Positions 16,958-28,041 of a stretch of DNA of 64,000 nucleotides are shown piece by piece. The stretch spans positions 1 through 64,000 of the forward strand of contig PDZW01000003.1 in the NCBI GenBank assembly GCA_002753155.1, in the 5' to 3' direction. Position 1 is the first letter of the stretch. Each line of letters starts with the position of its first letter. A program made the position numbers and the translations under genes. The notes beneath the pieces are model-generated. The model did no database searches and was not told where the DNA came from. It worked only from the letters and a program-made list of their open reading frames with translations. This stretch comes from Alphaproteobacteria bacterium WMHbin7. Lineage in GTDB: Bacteria > Pseudomonadota > Alphaproteobacteria > Rhodospirillales > WMHbin7.

Positions 16958-19627
16958 ATGTTCGGTGCCTTAGTGCAGCGGCTCTTCGGAACCGCCAATG
17001 ATCGCTTCATCAAGACCCTGAAGCCACAAGTGGATGCCATCAACGCGCTCGAACCCGACATCGAGAAACTGTCCAACGACGATTTGGGGGCTCAGACGCA
17101 GCGCTTCAAGGAGCGCCTGGAAAAAGGCGAAACCCTTGACGATCTTCTGCCCGAAGCCTTCGCCACCGTGCGCGAGGCGGCCAGACGCACACTGGGCCAG
17201 CGTCATTTTGATGTTCAGATGATGGGTGGCATCGTCTTGCACCGCGGCAAGATCGCCGAGATGAAGACCGGTGAAGGCAAGACCCTGGTAGCCACCCTGC
17301 CGGTTTATTTGAACGCGCTCACCGGTAAGGGCGTGCATGTGGTGACGGTCAACGACTATCTGGCCAGGCGCGACGCCGATTGGATGGGGCAGGTCTATCG
17401 CTTTTTGGGCTTGAGCGTGGGGTGCATCGTGCATGGGCTGGACGATCCCGAGCGACAGGCCGCCTATGCCTGCGACGTGACCTACGGCACCAACAATGAA
17501 CTGGGTTTCGATTATCTTCGCGACAATATGAAGTTTCGCAAGAGCGAGATCGTGCAGCGTCCTTTCAACTACGCCATCGTCGACGAAGTCGATTCGATCC
17601 TGATCGACGAGGCCAGAACGCCCTTGATCATTTCGGGCCCCACCGAGGACAATTCCGAACTTTACATGCAGGTAGACAAGCTGATTCCCCAGCTTGATGC
17701 CTCGCACTACGAAAAGGACGAAAAGCAGCGCGCCGTCACCTTCACCGAGACGGGCGTCGAGCGCATGGAAGCGCTTCTGGCCGAGGCCGGGCTGATGAAG
17801 GGAACCAATCTATATGATCTGGCCAACCTGTCGCTGGTTCATCACGCCAATCAGGCTCTTCGGGCGCATGTTTTGTTCTCGCGTGATGTCGATTACATCG
17901 TCAAGGACGACAAGGTTGTCATTATCGACGAGTTCACCGGTCGCATGATGGAGGGACGGCGTTACTCCGAAGGCCTGCATCAGGCGCTGGAAGCCAAGGA
18001 AGGTGCCAGGATTCAAAACGAGAACCAGACGCTGGCCTCGATCACCTTTCAGAATCTGTTCCGTCTTTATCCCAAACTTTCCGGCATGACGGGTACCGCC
18101 ATGACCGAGGCGGGGGAATTCTCGGAGATCTACAGTCTCGACGTGGTCGAGATGCCGACCAACGTCAAATGCATCCGCGCCGATCAGGACGACGAGGTTT
18201 ATCGCACGGCCAGGGAAAAGAACGAGGCCATCTGCACCTTGATCGCCGAATGCCAAAGCCGCGGGCAGCCCGTGCTGGTGGGCACCGTCTCGATCGAGAA
18301 GAGCGAGGACTTGTCCGATCTTTTGAAGAAAAAGGGCATTTCCCACAAGGTTCTGAATGCGCGCTATCACGAGCAGGAGGCCTATATCGTTGCGCAGGCC
18401 GGGTCGCCTGGCGCCGTCACTATCGCCACCAATATGGCCGGTCGCGGCACGGATATTCAGATGGGCGGCAATTTGGATATGCGCTTGAAGCAGGAAATTT
18501 CCGGCCTCGAGCCTGAGGCGGCGGCGAAAAAGGCGGATGCCATTCGGGCCGAGGTGGCGGCGGGCAAGGAAATAGCCCTTAAGGCGGGCGGTCTTTATGT
18601 CATCGGCACCGAGCGCCATGAATCGAGGCGCGTCGACAACCAGTTGCGTGGTCGATCCGGCCGCCAGGGCGATCCCGGCGGGTCCAAATTCTTTCTGTCG
18701 CTTGAAGACGATCTGATGCGCATCTTCGGCACCGACCGTTTGGACGGCATGCTGCAGAAGCTGGGGCTTCAGGAGGGTGAGGCCATCGTCCATCCCTGGA
18801 TCAACAAGGCGCTGGAAAAGGCGCAGCAGAAGGTCGAGGCGCGCAACTTCGAAATCCGCAAGAATTTGCTGAAGTTCGACGATGTGATGAACGATCAGCG
18901 CAAGGTGATCTACGAGCAGCGCCGCGAGTTGATGGAAACCACCGATGTCTCGGCCATGATTTCCGAATTCCGCCATGAAATCCTGGATGCCATGGTCACC
19001 CGTTGCATTCCCGAAAAGGCCTTCGCCGAAGAATGGGACGTGTCGGGCCTGCATGAGGAAATGCTGCGCGTTTACAATCTCGATCTGCCGGTTGCCGACT
19101 GGGCCAAGGAAGAGGGCATTGCGGACGGAGAGATCAAGGAGCGCCTGTCCGACGCCGTGGAACGCAAGATGGCGGAGAAGGTGGGCAATTACGGACCCGA
19201 TCTGATGCGTCAGGTGGAACACAGCCTTCTGGTCCAGGTGCTGGATCAAAGCTGGAAGGAACATCTCTTGGCGCTCGATCACCTGCGTCAGGGCATTGGC
19301 CTGCGCGCCTACGGGCAGCGCGACCCCTTGAACGAATACAAGCGCGAAGCCTTCAATCTGTTCGGCACCATGCTGGAAGATGCCAAGGAGCGTGTGATTT
19401 CCCTGCTCTCGCATGTCGAATTGCGCTTCGAGGAGCCGCCCGAGGAATTGCTGCCGAAAAGTCCACGTCAGATGTTCGAGACCCGCCATGATCCGGCGCT
19501 GGGTCCCGTGGCCGAGGCGCCGCTTGATGTCAACGATCCCAACTCCTGGGCGCGAACCCCCAGGAATTCGCCCTGTCCCTGCGGATCGGGCAAAAAATAC
19601 AAGCACTGCCACGGCAAAGCGGGGTAA
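16958..19627 (+). CDS. secA: preprotein translocase ATPase SecA
   Basis: An 889-residue SecA, the motor that drives unfolded proteins through SecYEG. Walker A MKTGEGKT is at about 102-109, the [11 protein letters not shown] Walker B starts at residue 209, and the second helicase half has RGTDIQMGG and [11 protein letters not shown]. The C-terminal zinc tail [14 protein letters not shown], which binds SecB and lipid, is intact. The ATG at 16958 has GAGG eight bases upstream and matches the family's N-terminus; a longer frame to 16850 is not supported. Gene placed near argJ and a parvulin, as in related species. Confidence 0.97.
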   Translation: MFGALVQRLFGTANDRFIKTLKPQVDAINALEPDIEKLSNDDLGAQTQRFKERLEKGETLDDLLPEAFATVREAARRTLGQRHFDVQMMGGIVLHRGKIAEMKTGEGKTLVATLPVYLNALTGKGVHVVTVNDYLARRDADWMGQVYRFLGLSVGCIVHGLDDPERQAAYACDVTYGTNNELGFDYLRDNMKFRKSEIVQRPFNYAIVDEVDSILIDEARTPLIISGPTEDNSELYMQVDKLIPQLDASHYEKDEKQRAVTFTETGVERMEALLAEAGLMKGTNLYDLANLSLVHHANQALRAHVLFSRDVDYIVKDDKVVIIDEFTGRMMEGRRYSEGLHQALEAKEGARIQNENQTLASITFQNLFRLYPKLSGMTGTAMTEAGEFSEIYSLDVVEMPTNVKCIRADQDDEVYRTAREKNEAICTLIAECQSRGQPVLVGTVSIEKSEDLSDLLKKKGISHKVLNARYHEQEAYIVAQAGSPGAVTIATNMAGRGTDIQMGGNLDMRLKQEISGLEPEAAAKKADAIRAEVAAGKEIALKAGGLYVIGTERHESRRVDNQLRGRSGRQGDPGGSKFFLSLEDDLMRIFGTDRLDGMLQKLGLQEGEAIVHPWINKALEKAQQKVEARNFEIRKNLLKFDDVMNDQRKVIYEQRRELMETTDVSAMISEFRHEILDAMVTRCIPEKAFAEEWDVSGLHEEMLRVYNLDLPVADWAKEEGIADGEIKERLSDAVERKMAEKVGNYGPDLMRQVEHSLLVQVLDQSWKEHLLALDHLRQGIGLRAYGQRDPLNEYKREAFNLFGTMLEDAKERVISLLSHVELRFEEPPEELLPKSPRQMFETRHDPALGPVAEAPLDVNDPNSWARTPRNSPCPCGSGKKYKHCHGKAG

Positions 19628-19690
19628 GCGCTTTAGAACGGGCAGGGTATCCAGGTTGTTTATTTCCAGGAAACTGTCTGTCGGATCGTC

Positions 19691-20992
19691 ATGACCGTTG
19701 TTTTTGAAATCGCCGTCATTGCTTTTCTCGTCGTCTTGAACGGCTGTTTTGCCATGTCCGAACTGGCCATCGTCTCGTCGCGCAAGTCCCGCCTGGCCGC
19801 CATGGCCGCGGATGGGAACAAGGGGGCGAAGGTTGCCTTGGGACTGGCGGCCAATCCGGGAAGATTTCTGTCTTCCGTTCAGATCGGCATCACGCTGGTG
19901 GGCATTCTGGCCGGGGCCTATTCTGGCGCCACCCTGGCCGAGCATCTCTCCGGCTGGTTCGACCAGTTCCCCCTGCTGGACAATTTCAACGAGGCCTTGT
20001 CGATTGCCCTGGTTGTCGGCGCCATTACCTATGCGTCCTTGATTATTGGCGAACTGGTTCCCAAACATATAGCGCTCTCCAACCCTGAGCGCGTTGCCGC
20101 CCTGGTCTCAAGGCCGATGGTCTTCATTGCGACCTTGGCCCATCCGCTTGTCTGGCTGCTTGAACTCTCCAGCCAGACCGCCTTGAAGCTGCTTCGTATC
20201 CGCAAGTCCGACAGTCAGACAGTGACCGAGGAAGAAGTGCGGGCGATGATCGCCGAGGGAACGGAAAGCGGCGTCTTCGAGCCTCAGGAAAAGGAATTGA
20301 TCTCCGGCGTCATGCGTTTTGGCGACCGCAAGATTCGCGCCATCATGACGCCCCGCAACGATCTGATCTCGCTGGATCTCGATTGGGAGGCAGAGCGCAT
20401 CGTGCAGACCCTGCGGGACTGCCCCCATTCCCGTCTGACCGTTCACAGGAGCGACCCGAACGAGATTCTAGGCGTCGTTCAGGCCAAGGACCTGCTTAAT
20501 GAGTTTCTGGCGGGCAAGCCCTTCGATCTGGCAGCCTCGGTCAAGCCGGTCGAGGTGGTTCACGACAATGCGCCCGCCTTGCATGTTCTGGACATCCTCA
20601 AGCGCTCGCCCATCCATTTGGCCGTGGTGGTGGATGAATATGGAAGCCTGGAGGGCATCGTCACCGCATCCGACATCCTGTCTTCCATCGTCGGCAGTCT
20701 GTACGAGCATGGCGAGGAATATGAAGGGGTGATTGTCGAACGTGAAGACGGATCATGGCTGCTGGATGGCGACGCGGCGGTCGATCTGGCCCGGGACAAA
20801 ACAGGCTGCCGCATCATGGATCGTCCCAACCAGGGTTTCTCCACCATTGCCGGGTTCATCCTGTCGCGTTCCAGGCGCATCCCCAAGACCGGCGATCACT
20901 TCACCTGGGAGGGCTGGCGTTTCGAGGTGGTGGATATGGATGGCCTGCGCATCGACAAGGTGCTGCTTTCCCGCGAAAGCGCTGCCCCTTAA
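19691..20992 (+). CDS. CNNM/CorC-type membrane protein with CBS domains (hemolysin-like)
   Basis: A 433-residue UPF0053 protein: DUF21 membrane domain (about 1-190, with ASLIIGELVPKHIAL), paired CBS domains (about 205-335, with MTPRNDLISLDLD and VVVDEYGSLEGIVTASDIL), and a C-terminal CorC_HlyC domain (about 345-430). Such proteins are linked to magnesium or cobalt export or homeostasis. Its TAA stop (20990-20992) overlaps the stop of the displaced lepA fragment that follows in antisense, showing it was the original convergent neighbour of lepA. Confidence 0.88.
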   Translation: MTVVFEIAVIAFLVVLNGCFAMSELAIVSSRKSRLAAMAADGNKGAKVALGLAANPGRFLSSVQIGITLVGILAGAYSGATLAEHLSGWFDQFPLLDNFNEALSIALVVGAITYASLIIGELVPKHIALSNPERVAALVSRPMVFIATLAHPLVWLLELSSQTALKLLRIRKSDSQTVTEEEVRAMIAEGTESGVFEPQEKELISGVMRFGDRKIRAIMTPRNDLISLDLDWEAERIVQTLRDCPHSRLTVHRSDPNEILGVVQAKDLLNEFLAGKPFDLAASVKPVEVVHDNAPALHVLDILKRSPIHLAVVVDEYGSLEGIVTASDILSSIVGSLYEHGEEYEGVIVEREDGSWLLDGDAAVDLARDKTGCRIMDRPNQGFSTIAGFILSRSRRIPKTGDHFTWEGWRFEVVDMDGLRIDKVLLSRESAAP

Positions 20993-21030
20993 TCCCCGAT
21001 CTTGAGCGCGGCCAGGAAAGCCGACTGGGG
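20983..21030 (-). pseudogene. displaced lepA 3'-end fragment (left boundary of cassette)
   Basis: Read leftward, 20989-21030 encodes [13 protein letters not shown] and a TAA stop, the same 13 residues that end the intact LepA at 22172-22213. Identity is 38 of 42 bases and all four differences are silent (GCT/GCC, GCG/GCC, CTC/TTG). Six further bases beyond the stop also match. This is a coding-selected remnant, not chance similarity. Confidence 0.88.
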
Positions 21031-21098
21031 GACTCCAAAGGGCTTACTTGCCAAAGTTGTTTCGGCTATTCTGGTTGGAGGGAAGGGAGCGTGGACAG

Positions 21099-21599
21099 AT
21101 GAATGAGAAACTTTCCATGCGGGACAGGATTGCGGCGCTGCTCATGGGGCCGGAAGCTGGGAGCGCTTCTTCTGGCAGCATTGATGAATACGTGCGCAAG
21201 CATCCAAAAGAAATTATTGATCGTTTGTATGGCATTCTAAACGTGCTGGATTCAAAAGCGAACGGACTTCTAAGAATCAATAGCCTGTTTATTGCAGCTG
21301 GGGTAGCCATAAAGACATTTTCTCTGAAAGATGTTGGTCTTATACCCTCTTTATGTGGCCTGATTAGCTTGTTGTTTCTTGTTATTTCTTGTGTGATGTG
21401 TATGAGCATTGTTAGGATCAAATGGCATTTTTTGGATAAAGTCGTAGAAAAGGATGGCTCCTTTGATTTCAAAAGAGAAGTAGAGGAGTTGTCCGGAGTT
21501 GCCGTTGAAAGAACCAAGTCATACATTGGGGCATGGTGGTTATCAGTTCTAGGCCTATCCATCTTTGTCGCGGCTTTGATGATTTTCCTCTATTTCTAG
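21099..21599 (+). CDS. three-helix membrane protein resembling Pycsar/DUF5706 effectors
   Basis: A 166-residue protein with a soluble head and three hydrophobic segments (about residues 64-82, 88-112 and 140-166). The stretch LNVLDSKANGLLRINSLFIA has the D/N-x-KA-x-x-LL-x-IN pattern that I associate with PycTM/DUF5706 membrane effectors of cyclic-nucleotide phage defence. That link is from memory of the motif and unproven. The ATG at 21099 follows GGAGGGAAGGGAG; an earlier in-frame TTG at 21048 is rejected. A cytidine deaminase gene follows after 23 bp. No nucleotide cyclase is in the window. Low GC marks it as acquired. Confidence 0.6.
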   Translation: MNEKLSMRDRIAALLMGPEAGSASSGSIDEYVRKHPKEIIDRLYGILNVLDSKANGLLRINSLFIAAGVAIKTFSLKDVGLIPSLCGLISLLFLVISCVMCMSIVRIKWHFLDKVVEKDGSFDFKREVEELSGVAVERTKSYIGAWWLSVLGLSIFVAALMIFLYF

Positions 21600-21622
21600 G
21601 CGCCTTCTACAGAGGGACGGGC

Positions 21623-22126
21623 ATGAGAAGAAATCTTAAATTTCATGATTTGTCGCAGGTGGACCGTCAACTCGTCGAGATGGCTTTGTCGGCATCCCGA
21701 TCCGCCTACGCTCCGTACTCTGGTTTTGCCGTTGGAGCAGCCGTTCGATGTTCATCGGGTGAGCTGTATGTTGGCGCTAATCTTGAGAATGCATCTTACG
21801 GCCTCAGCACATGCGCCGAAGTTTCTGCCATCGCTGCTGCGAATACCTCTGGATCACTGAATATTGACACAATTGCTGTTGTTGGACATCAGACGCGTCC
21901 CTCTGATGACGGGAGCAGAGTGGTTGTTCCTTGTGGACGGTGCAGACAGGTCATTGCAGAAGTTGCTCAGATTTCGAATTATGACATTCGAGTTCTTTCA
22001 TGTAGCGGCGATTTAAGTCGTGTCGTTGAGGCAAGGATTTCCGAGTTGCTGCCAGAAGCTTTTGGCCCTGAGAGTCTTGGTCTCGTTGAGGCTGCTACAG
22101 TCAAAAAAGTTGCAATTGGTGGATAG
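21623..22126 (+). CDS. cdd: cytidine deaminase
   Basis: A 167-residue homotetrameric-type cytidine deaminase that converts (deoxy)cytidine to (deoxy)uridine. The zinc and catalytic motifs are intact: GANLENASYG for substrate binding, CAEVSAI with the catalytic glutamate, and PCGRCRQVI with two zinc cysteines. The C-terminus is about 25 residues longer than in short bacterial forms. The ATG at 21623 is preceded by GAGGGACGGGC. Second gene of the acquired cassette, probably co-transcribed with the membrane protein. It may be ordinary pyrimidine salvage or part of a defence pair; the sequence does not decide. Confidence 0.88.
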   Translation: MRRNLKFHDLSQVDRQLVEMALSASRSAYAPYSGFAVGAAVRCSSGELYVGANLENASYGLSTCAEVSAIAAANTSGSLNIDTIAVVGHQTRPSDDGSRVVVPCGRCRQVIAEVAQISNYDIRVLSCSGDLSRVVEARISELLPEAFGPESLGLVEAATVKKVAIGG

Positions 22127-22171
22127 TGTCTGAGCGGGGGGCAGATTCCTCTCGCTCCCGGGAGATGCCCC

Positions 22172-23971
<1,800 letters not shown>

Positions 23972-24020
23972 GGCGGGCGCAACATACGGCGAACGAGGTC
24001 TTGGCGCAACCCGTCGTCTT

Positions 24021-24160
24021 GTGCGGATCGTCTGAAATCGAAGCCAACTACTCGGCTTCGACTTCAGACGTGAATCCGCACTAGGAAATTGATTTTAGCG
24101 AACGATTCACGTTTTAATCCGTGTTACGATGGAACCCGGATTAAAATGATCGTGCGCTAT
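24021..24160. repeat. 140-bp structured dispersed element, copy 1
   Basis: Lies between divergent lepA and nudC. A long hairpin is formed by three stacked 8-bp helices: 24021-24028/24074-24081, 24029-24036/24063-24070 and 24038-24045/24054-24061. A second 10-bp hairpin is 24112-24121/24137-24146. An alternative 9-bp pairing (24068-24076 with 24104-24112) would break the first. The same architecture occurs inverted at 42667-42807, with compensatory stem changes and a shared end GATCGTGCGCTA. Confidence 0.8.
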
Positions 24161-24174
24161 GCCAAGTTATCCCC

Positions 24175-25092
24175 ATGATTAAGGAAATGACCTATTCAGG
24201 GTCCGGAATCGAGCGGGCCGCGCATTTGCGCCGCGATTCCGCCCTTTTGGCCCGTCTGGCGGGCGAGACGAACGCTTTGCTGGTGCCCATGTGGAAGGGG
24301 CGCAACCTGGTCGTGACCGGGGCCGAGCCCCGGGCCGTCCTGTTGCCTGCCGCAACGCTTCGGGAAGCCATGGCGGCGGCCGCCGAGACGGTGTTCCTGG
24401 GCCTTCAAGAGGGGGCTCCGGTCTTTGCCAGCGACCTGACGCCCCTGTCCGACGGCGAGGGGGGGCCTGCCCTGGGCCCCGGCACCGCCTTCGTCAATCT
24501 GCGCGAATTCGGCCCCGTTCTGCCCCGGCGCGAGGCGGCCCTGCTGGCCCATGCCAAGGGGTTGTTGCATTGGCACCGTCAGGCCCTGTTCTGCGGTGTG
24601 TGCGGCTCGCCTACGATTTCCGCCCAGGGAGGGCATCAGCGCGGCTGCTCACGGGCGGGCTGCGAAACCGTGATTTTTCCCAGATGCGATCCCGCCGTGA
24701 TCATGCTGGTGATCGATGAAAACTCCCATCGCGCCCTTCTGGGCCGCGCACCGCGTTTTCCTGGGGGGATGTATTCAACCCTGGCCGGTTACGTCGAGAC
24801 CGGCGAAACGCTGGAGGAGGCGGTGGCCAGGGAGGTGGCGGAAGAGGCGGGGATAAAGTGCGATCGCGTCATCTATGTCGCCTCGCAGCCCTGGCCCTTT
24901 CCCTCCTCCCTGATGATGGGCTTCTTTGCCCGCGCTCTCAGTTTCGAGATCACGCGCGATCCCCACGAGTTGGAAGATGTGCGCTGGTTTTCCAGAGACG
25001 AGGTGCAGGCTTTCGAAAGTCAGGGCCTGTTCCTGCCCAGGCGCGATTCCATCGCCCACCAACTTATTTCCCTCTGGCTTGAGGAAGGGTGA
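24175..25092 (+). CDS. nudC: NAD(H) pyrophosphatase NudC
   Basis: A 305-residue Nudix enzyme that splits NADH to NMNH and AMP and can remove NAD caps from RNA. The zinc ribbon cysteines are in CGVCGSP and CSRAGC (about 142-165), the Nudix box runs from GYVETGETLEEA through REVAEEAGI (about 203-225), and the NudC signature SQPWPFPSSLMMGF follows. The start ATG at 24175 has no strong ribosome site; ATG 24187 is an alternative. The 3' end overlaps the convergent kinase gene by 29 bp. Confidence 0.93.
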   Translation: MIKEMTYSGSGIERAAHLRRDSALLARLAGETNALLVPMWKGRNLVVTGAEPRAVLLPAATLREAMAAAAETVFLGLQEGAPVFASDLTPLSDGEGGPALGPGTAFVNLREFGPVLPRREAALLAHAKGLLHWHRQALFCGVCGSPTISAQGGHQRGCSRAGCETVIFPRCDPAVIMLVIDENSHRALLGRAPRFPGGMYSTLAGYVETGETLEEAVAREVAEEAGIKCDRVIYVASQPWPFPSSLMMGFFARALSFEITRDPHELEDVRWFSRDEVQAFESQGLFLPRRDSIAHQLISLWLEEG

Positions 25093-25927
25093 GGGGGGGA
25101 AACCCCGGACCGGGGGCCGAGCCGTCGTACTGGGTGGCCGCCGTGCCCCAGGCAACCGCGATTTCAAGCGCCTTTGGCATAGGCAGGTTTCTGGCCAAGG
25201 CGTGGGTGAGACCGGCGGCGAAGGCGTCTCCGGCGCCTGTGCTGTCCACCACATCAACCTGCCTGGCGGGCTGGGTCAGATGAGCCCCGTCGGGGCCGAA
25301 TGCTTCGGCCCCCTTGCTTCCCCTGGTGATGACGATCCAGGCAAGGCGCCCGGCGGAAACGGTCCTGCCCATCGCGAAGGGATCGGCCAGAAAGGCCTGG
25401 TCCAGATCCGATTCCGATCCCACCAGGATCTGGGCCGGAACGGAAGCGGGAGCCGTGGGCGGCACATGGGCCACCACGGTCATGCGGTCTGCCATCTTGC
25501 AGAGCAGGGGAGCCAGCCTCTCCTGGCGAGAGCGCACATACAGCGCATCTGCATCGGCCTTTAGAATCCGCCACGGAGGGTCGCTTTCCATCAGGCGCTG
25601 CAGATTGACGATGCTGCGCTCGCCCAATGTATCCGTCATGACGATTGACCGCGACGAGGCGTCTTCAAGCTGCAAGCTCAGGGACAGATCGACCCCAAGG
25701 GCCAAAAGCTCGCCTTTCAAGGCTTCTCCGGCAAGGTCGTTCCCCAGGGCGCTGACCAGAAGGGCGGTGTCGCCCGCCCGGGCCAGGGCCACGGCGGCAT
25801 TGGCCCCACCGCCGCCCAGGCGCAAACCCCGGTCGGTGCCGTTCTGATGGCCCCCCGCAATCAGGGGCGCCTTCAGCCGGATCACATGATCGTAAGCGAT
25901 GGTCCCCATCACCAGAATGCGCGCCAT
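25064..25927 (-). CDS. PfkB-family carbohydrate kinase
   Basis: A 287-residue ribokinase-type sugar kinase. The glycine-rich N-terminal signature [15 protein letters not shown] (about 37-51) and the C-terminal catalytic signature [12 protein letters not shown] (about 228-239), which holds the base aspartate, are intact. The substrate (ribose, adenosine, fructose or another sugar) cannot be told. Divergent from def by 49 bp; overlaps nudC at its 3' end. Confidence 0.88.
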   Translation of the reverse strand: MARILVMGTIAYDHVIRLKAPLIAGGHQNGTDRGLRLGGGGANAAVALARAGDTALLVSALGNDLAGEALKGELLALGVDLSLSLQLEDASSRSIVMTDTLGERSIVNLQRLMESDPPWRILKADADALYVRSRQERLAPLLCKMADRMTVVAHVPPTAPASVPAQILVGSESDLDQAFLADPFAMGRTVSAGRLAWIVITRGSKGAEAFGPDGAHLTQPARQVDVVDSTGAGDAFAAGLTHALARNLPMPKALEIAVAWGTAATQYDGSAPGPGFPPLTLPQARGK

Positions 25928-25976
25928 ATCTTTGTGCCCTCTTTTCTTCCCAGGCAGTCTGGGTCATTTTAGGGGC

Positions 25977-26492
25977 ATGGCAATCTTGAAGATAGCCCGC
26001 ATGGGGCACCCGGTTCTGCGAGCGACGGCCCTGCCGGTTTCCGATCCCACGGCTCCCGAAATTCAGGGGTTGGTTGAGGATATGATCGAAACACTGGCCG
26101 ATGCCGGCGGCGTGGGCTTGGCTGCTCCCCAGGTTCATGTGCCCCTGCGTTTGGTGATCTTTTTCGTGCCTACTGAGCGGGGCGAAGATGAGGTGCCGCT
26201 GACCGTCCTGATCAATCCGGTGATCGAACCTTTGGGCGATGAGGAAGAAGAGGGAGCCGAGGGCTGCCTGTCCCTGCCGGGGATGGTGGGGGTGGTGCCG
26301 CGCTTCAAATTCATCCGCTATTCCGGCCTGGATCTGGATGGACTGCCCATCGAGCGCTTGGCAGAGGGCTATCACGCCCGGGTGGTGCAGCATGAATGCG
26401 ACCATCTGGACGGCATTCTCTATCCCGCCCGCATCCGCGATTTCTCTCGCTTCGGCTTTGCCGAGGAATTCAAGAAGCGGCAAGAAGAATAG
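25977..26492 (+). CDS. def: peptide deformylase
   Basis: A 171-residue metalloenzyme that removes the formyl group from new proteins. The three motifs are GVGLAAPQ (45-52), EGCLS (95-99, metal cysteine) and HECDH (139-143, two metal histidines and the catalytic glutamate). The ATG at 25977 has AGGGG directly upstream. It stands alone here, without fmt. The stop lies 3 bp from the convergent manC stop. Confidence 0.95.
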   Translation: MAILKIARMGHPVLRATALPVSDPTAPEIQGLVEDMIETLADAGGVGLAAPQVHVPLRLVIFFVPTERGEDEVPLTVLINPVIEPLGDEEEEGAEGCLSLPGMVGVVPRFKFIRYSGLDLDGLPIERLAEGYHARVVQHECDHLDGILYPARIRDFSRFGFAEEFKKRQEE

Positions 26493-26495
26493 CGC

Positions 26496-27977
26496 TTACT
26501 TGCGCCCGTAAGTATCGACGATGCGCACGATATCGTCCTCGCCCAGATAGCCGCCTGACTGCACCTCGATGATCGAGAGCGGCACCTTGCCGGGATTCTC
26601 GAGACGATGGACAACGCCCAGTGGAATGAAGGTCGATTGATTTTCGTGCAGCAGAATCGTCTCGTCGTCGCGCGTAACCTTGGCGGTTCCCTTCACCACC
26701 ACCCAATGCTCGGCCCGGTGATGGTGCATTTGAAGTGACAGCGCCGCCCCCGGATTGACCCGGATCAGTTTGACCTGATAGCGCTCGCCTTCCTCCAGAC
26801 TTTGGTAATATCCCCAGGGGCGATAGACCTTGGAGGGCGACAGATGTTCCTTGCGCCCCTGCTTCTTCAGGCTTTCCGCGATGCGCTTGACGTCCTGGGC
26901 CTTTTCCATCGACGAGACCAGAAGCGCGTCGTCGGTGGCCACCACCACCACATTGTCGAGCCCGACCACGGCCACCAGCGTGCCGTCGCCCCGGATGAAG
27001 GAATTGCTGACGCCATCGGTCAGCACGTCGCCCGAAATGGCGTTGCCGGACTCGTCCTTGCCGGCGATTTCCCACAAAGCGCGCCACGACCCCACATCGC
27101 TCCAGCCCATCTTGACCGGAATGACGGCGGCCTTTTTCGTGTGTTCCATGACCGCATAATCGATGGATTGCGCCGTTGCCTTGGCAAATGAATCAGCTTC
27201 GAGCCTAAGGAAGTCCAGATCGCGCGTGGCGTTGGCCAGCGAGATGCGGGTGGCGCGCACGATCTCGGGATGATGTTTCTTCAATTCCTCAAGATAGGTT
27301 CCCGCCGTCATGACGAAAATGCCGCTGTTCCAGGAGAAGGCGGGATCGGCCAGATAGGTCTTTGCTGTTTTCAGATCGGGCTTTTCGACGAAACGCTCGA
27401 CGCAAGATACACCCTTCTGGTCCTTGATCGGGCTGCCCGCCTTGATATAGCCGTAACCGGTCTCAGGCGCCGTGGGGGCTATGCCGAAAGTGACCAGATA
27501 GCCCGCCCGCGCGGCAGTCGCCGCCGTGGTCATGGCCGAACGGAAGGCCTTGGTATCCAGCACGGAATGGTCGGAGGGCATGATGGCCATCACGGTGTCG
27601 GGCGACAGGGCGGCCAGCATATGGGCGGCCACAGCCACGGCGGGGGCGGTGTTGCGTCCCTCGGGCTCAAGGATGATGGCCGTCGGCTTGGCTTTCATGG
27701 CGCGGGCCTGCTCGGCCACGATGAAGCGATGTTCCTCGTTGCAGATGATCAGGGGATCGGCAAAGGCATCGCTGTTGATGCGCCTTAAGGTCTCTTCAAG
27801 CATGCTACGTTCGCTGACCAGGGCCAGAAGCTGCTTGGGGTAAAGGGCGCGCGACATCGGCCAGAGCCGGGTTCCGGCGCCGCCCGACAGGATGACGGGG
27901 TGAATGCGACCATCCGAGATTGATGCCGCCTGCGCCAAAGTTTTGCCGGGTGTTTTTTGAGCCTTCGTCTTGACCAT
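26496..27977 (-). CDS. manC: mannose-1-phosphate guanylyltransferase / mannose-6-phosphate isomerase
   Basis: About 493 residues and two domains. The nucleotidyltransferase (about 25-350) has the signature LSGGAGTRLWPMSR and the KPDLKTA loop; the C-terminal cupin (about 375-490) has RPWGYYQSLEEG and VNPGAALSLQMHHHRAEHW of type II phosphomannose isomerases. It makes GDP-mannose for capsule, LPS or exopolysaccharide. The ATG at 27975-27977 follows a GGGGGGG run at good distance; an upstream ATG at 27998 is less likely. Confidence 0.93.
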   Translation of the reverse strand: MVKTKAQKTPGKTLAQAASISDGRIHPVILSGGAGTRLWPMSRALYPKQLLALVSERSMLEETLRRINSDAFADPLIICNEEHRFIVAEQARAMKAKPTAIILEPEGRNTAPAVAVAAHMLAALSPDTVMAIMPSDHSVLDTKAFRSAMTTAATAARAGYLVTFGIAPTAPETGYGYIKAGSPIKDQKGVSCVERFVEKPDLKTAKTYLADPAFSWNSGIFVMTAGTYLEELKKHHPEIVRATRISLANATRDLDFLRLEADSFAKATAQSIDYAVMEHTKKAAVIPVKMGWSDVGSWRALWEIAGKDESGNAISGDVLTDGVSNSFIRGDGTLVAVVGLDNVVVVATDDALLVSSMEKAQDVKRIAESLKKQGRKEHLSPSKVYRPWGYYQSLEEGERYQVKLIRVNPGAALSLQMHHHRAEHWVVVKGTAKVTRDDETILLHENQSTFIPLGVVHRLENPGKVPLSIIEVQSGGYLGEDDIVRIVDTYGRK

Positions 27978-27998
27978 TTTTATCCCCCCCAAACGCAA

Positions 27999-28018
27999 AG
28001 GGCGCCCAAAGGCGCCCT
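27999..28018 (-). terminator. GC-rich hairpin after the lipoprotein gene
   Basis: A perfect 8-bp stem (27999-28006 with 28011-28018, loop CAAA) lies 24 bp after the lipoprotein stop and before manC, both leftward. It is followed on the minus strand by TTTGCGTTT, a weak U-tract. Confidence 0.6.
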
Positions 28019-28041
28019 CTGGCCGGAAAACCGGACCGCTA

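Noticed and set aside
17810-20068. A 752-codon open frame antisense to secA and the CorC-type gene
   Set aside because: It mirrors strongly biased GC-rich codons of two well-supported genes, spans both plus the gap, and shows no family or ribosome site.
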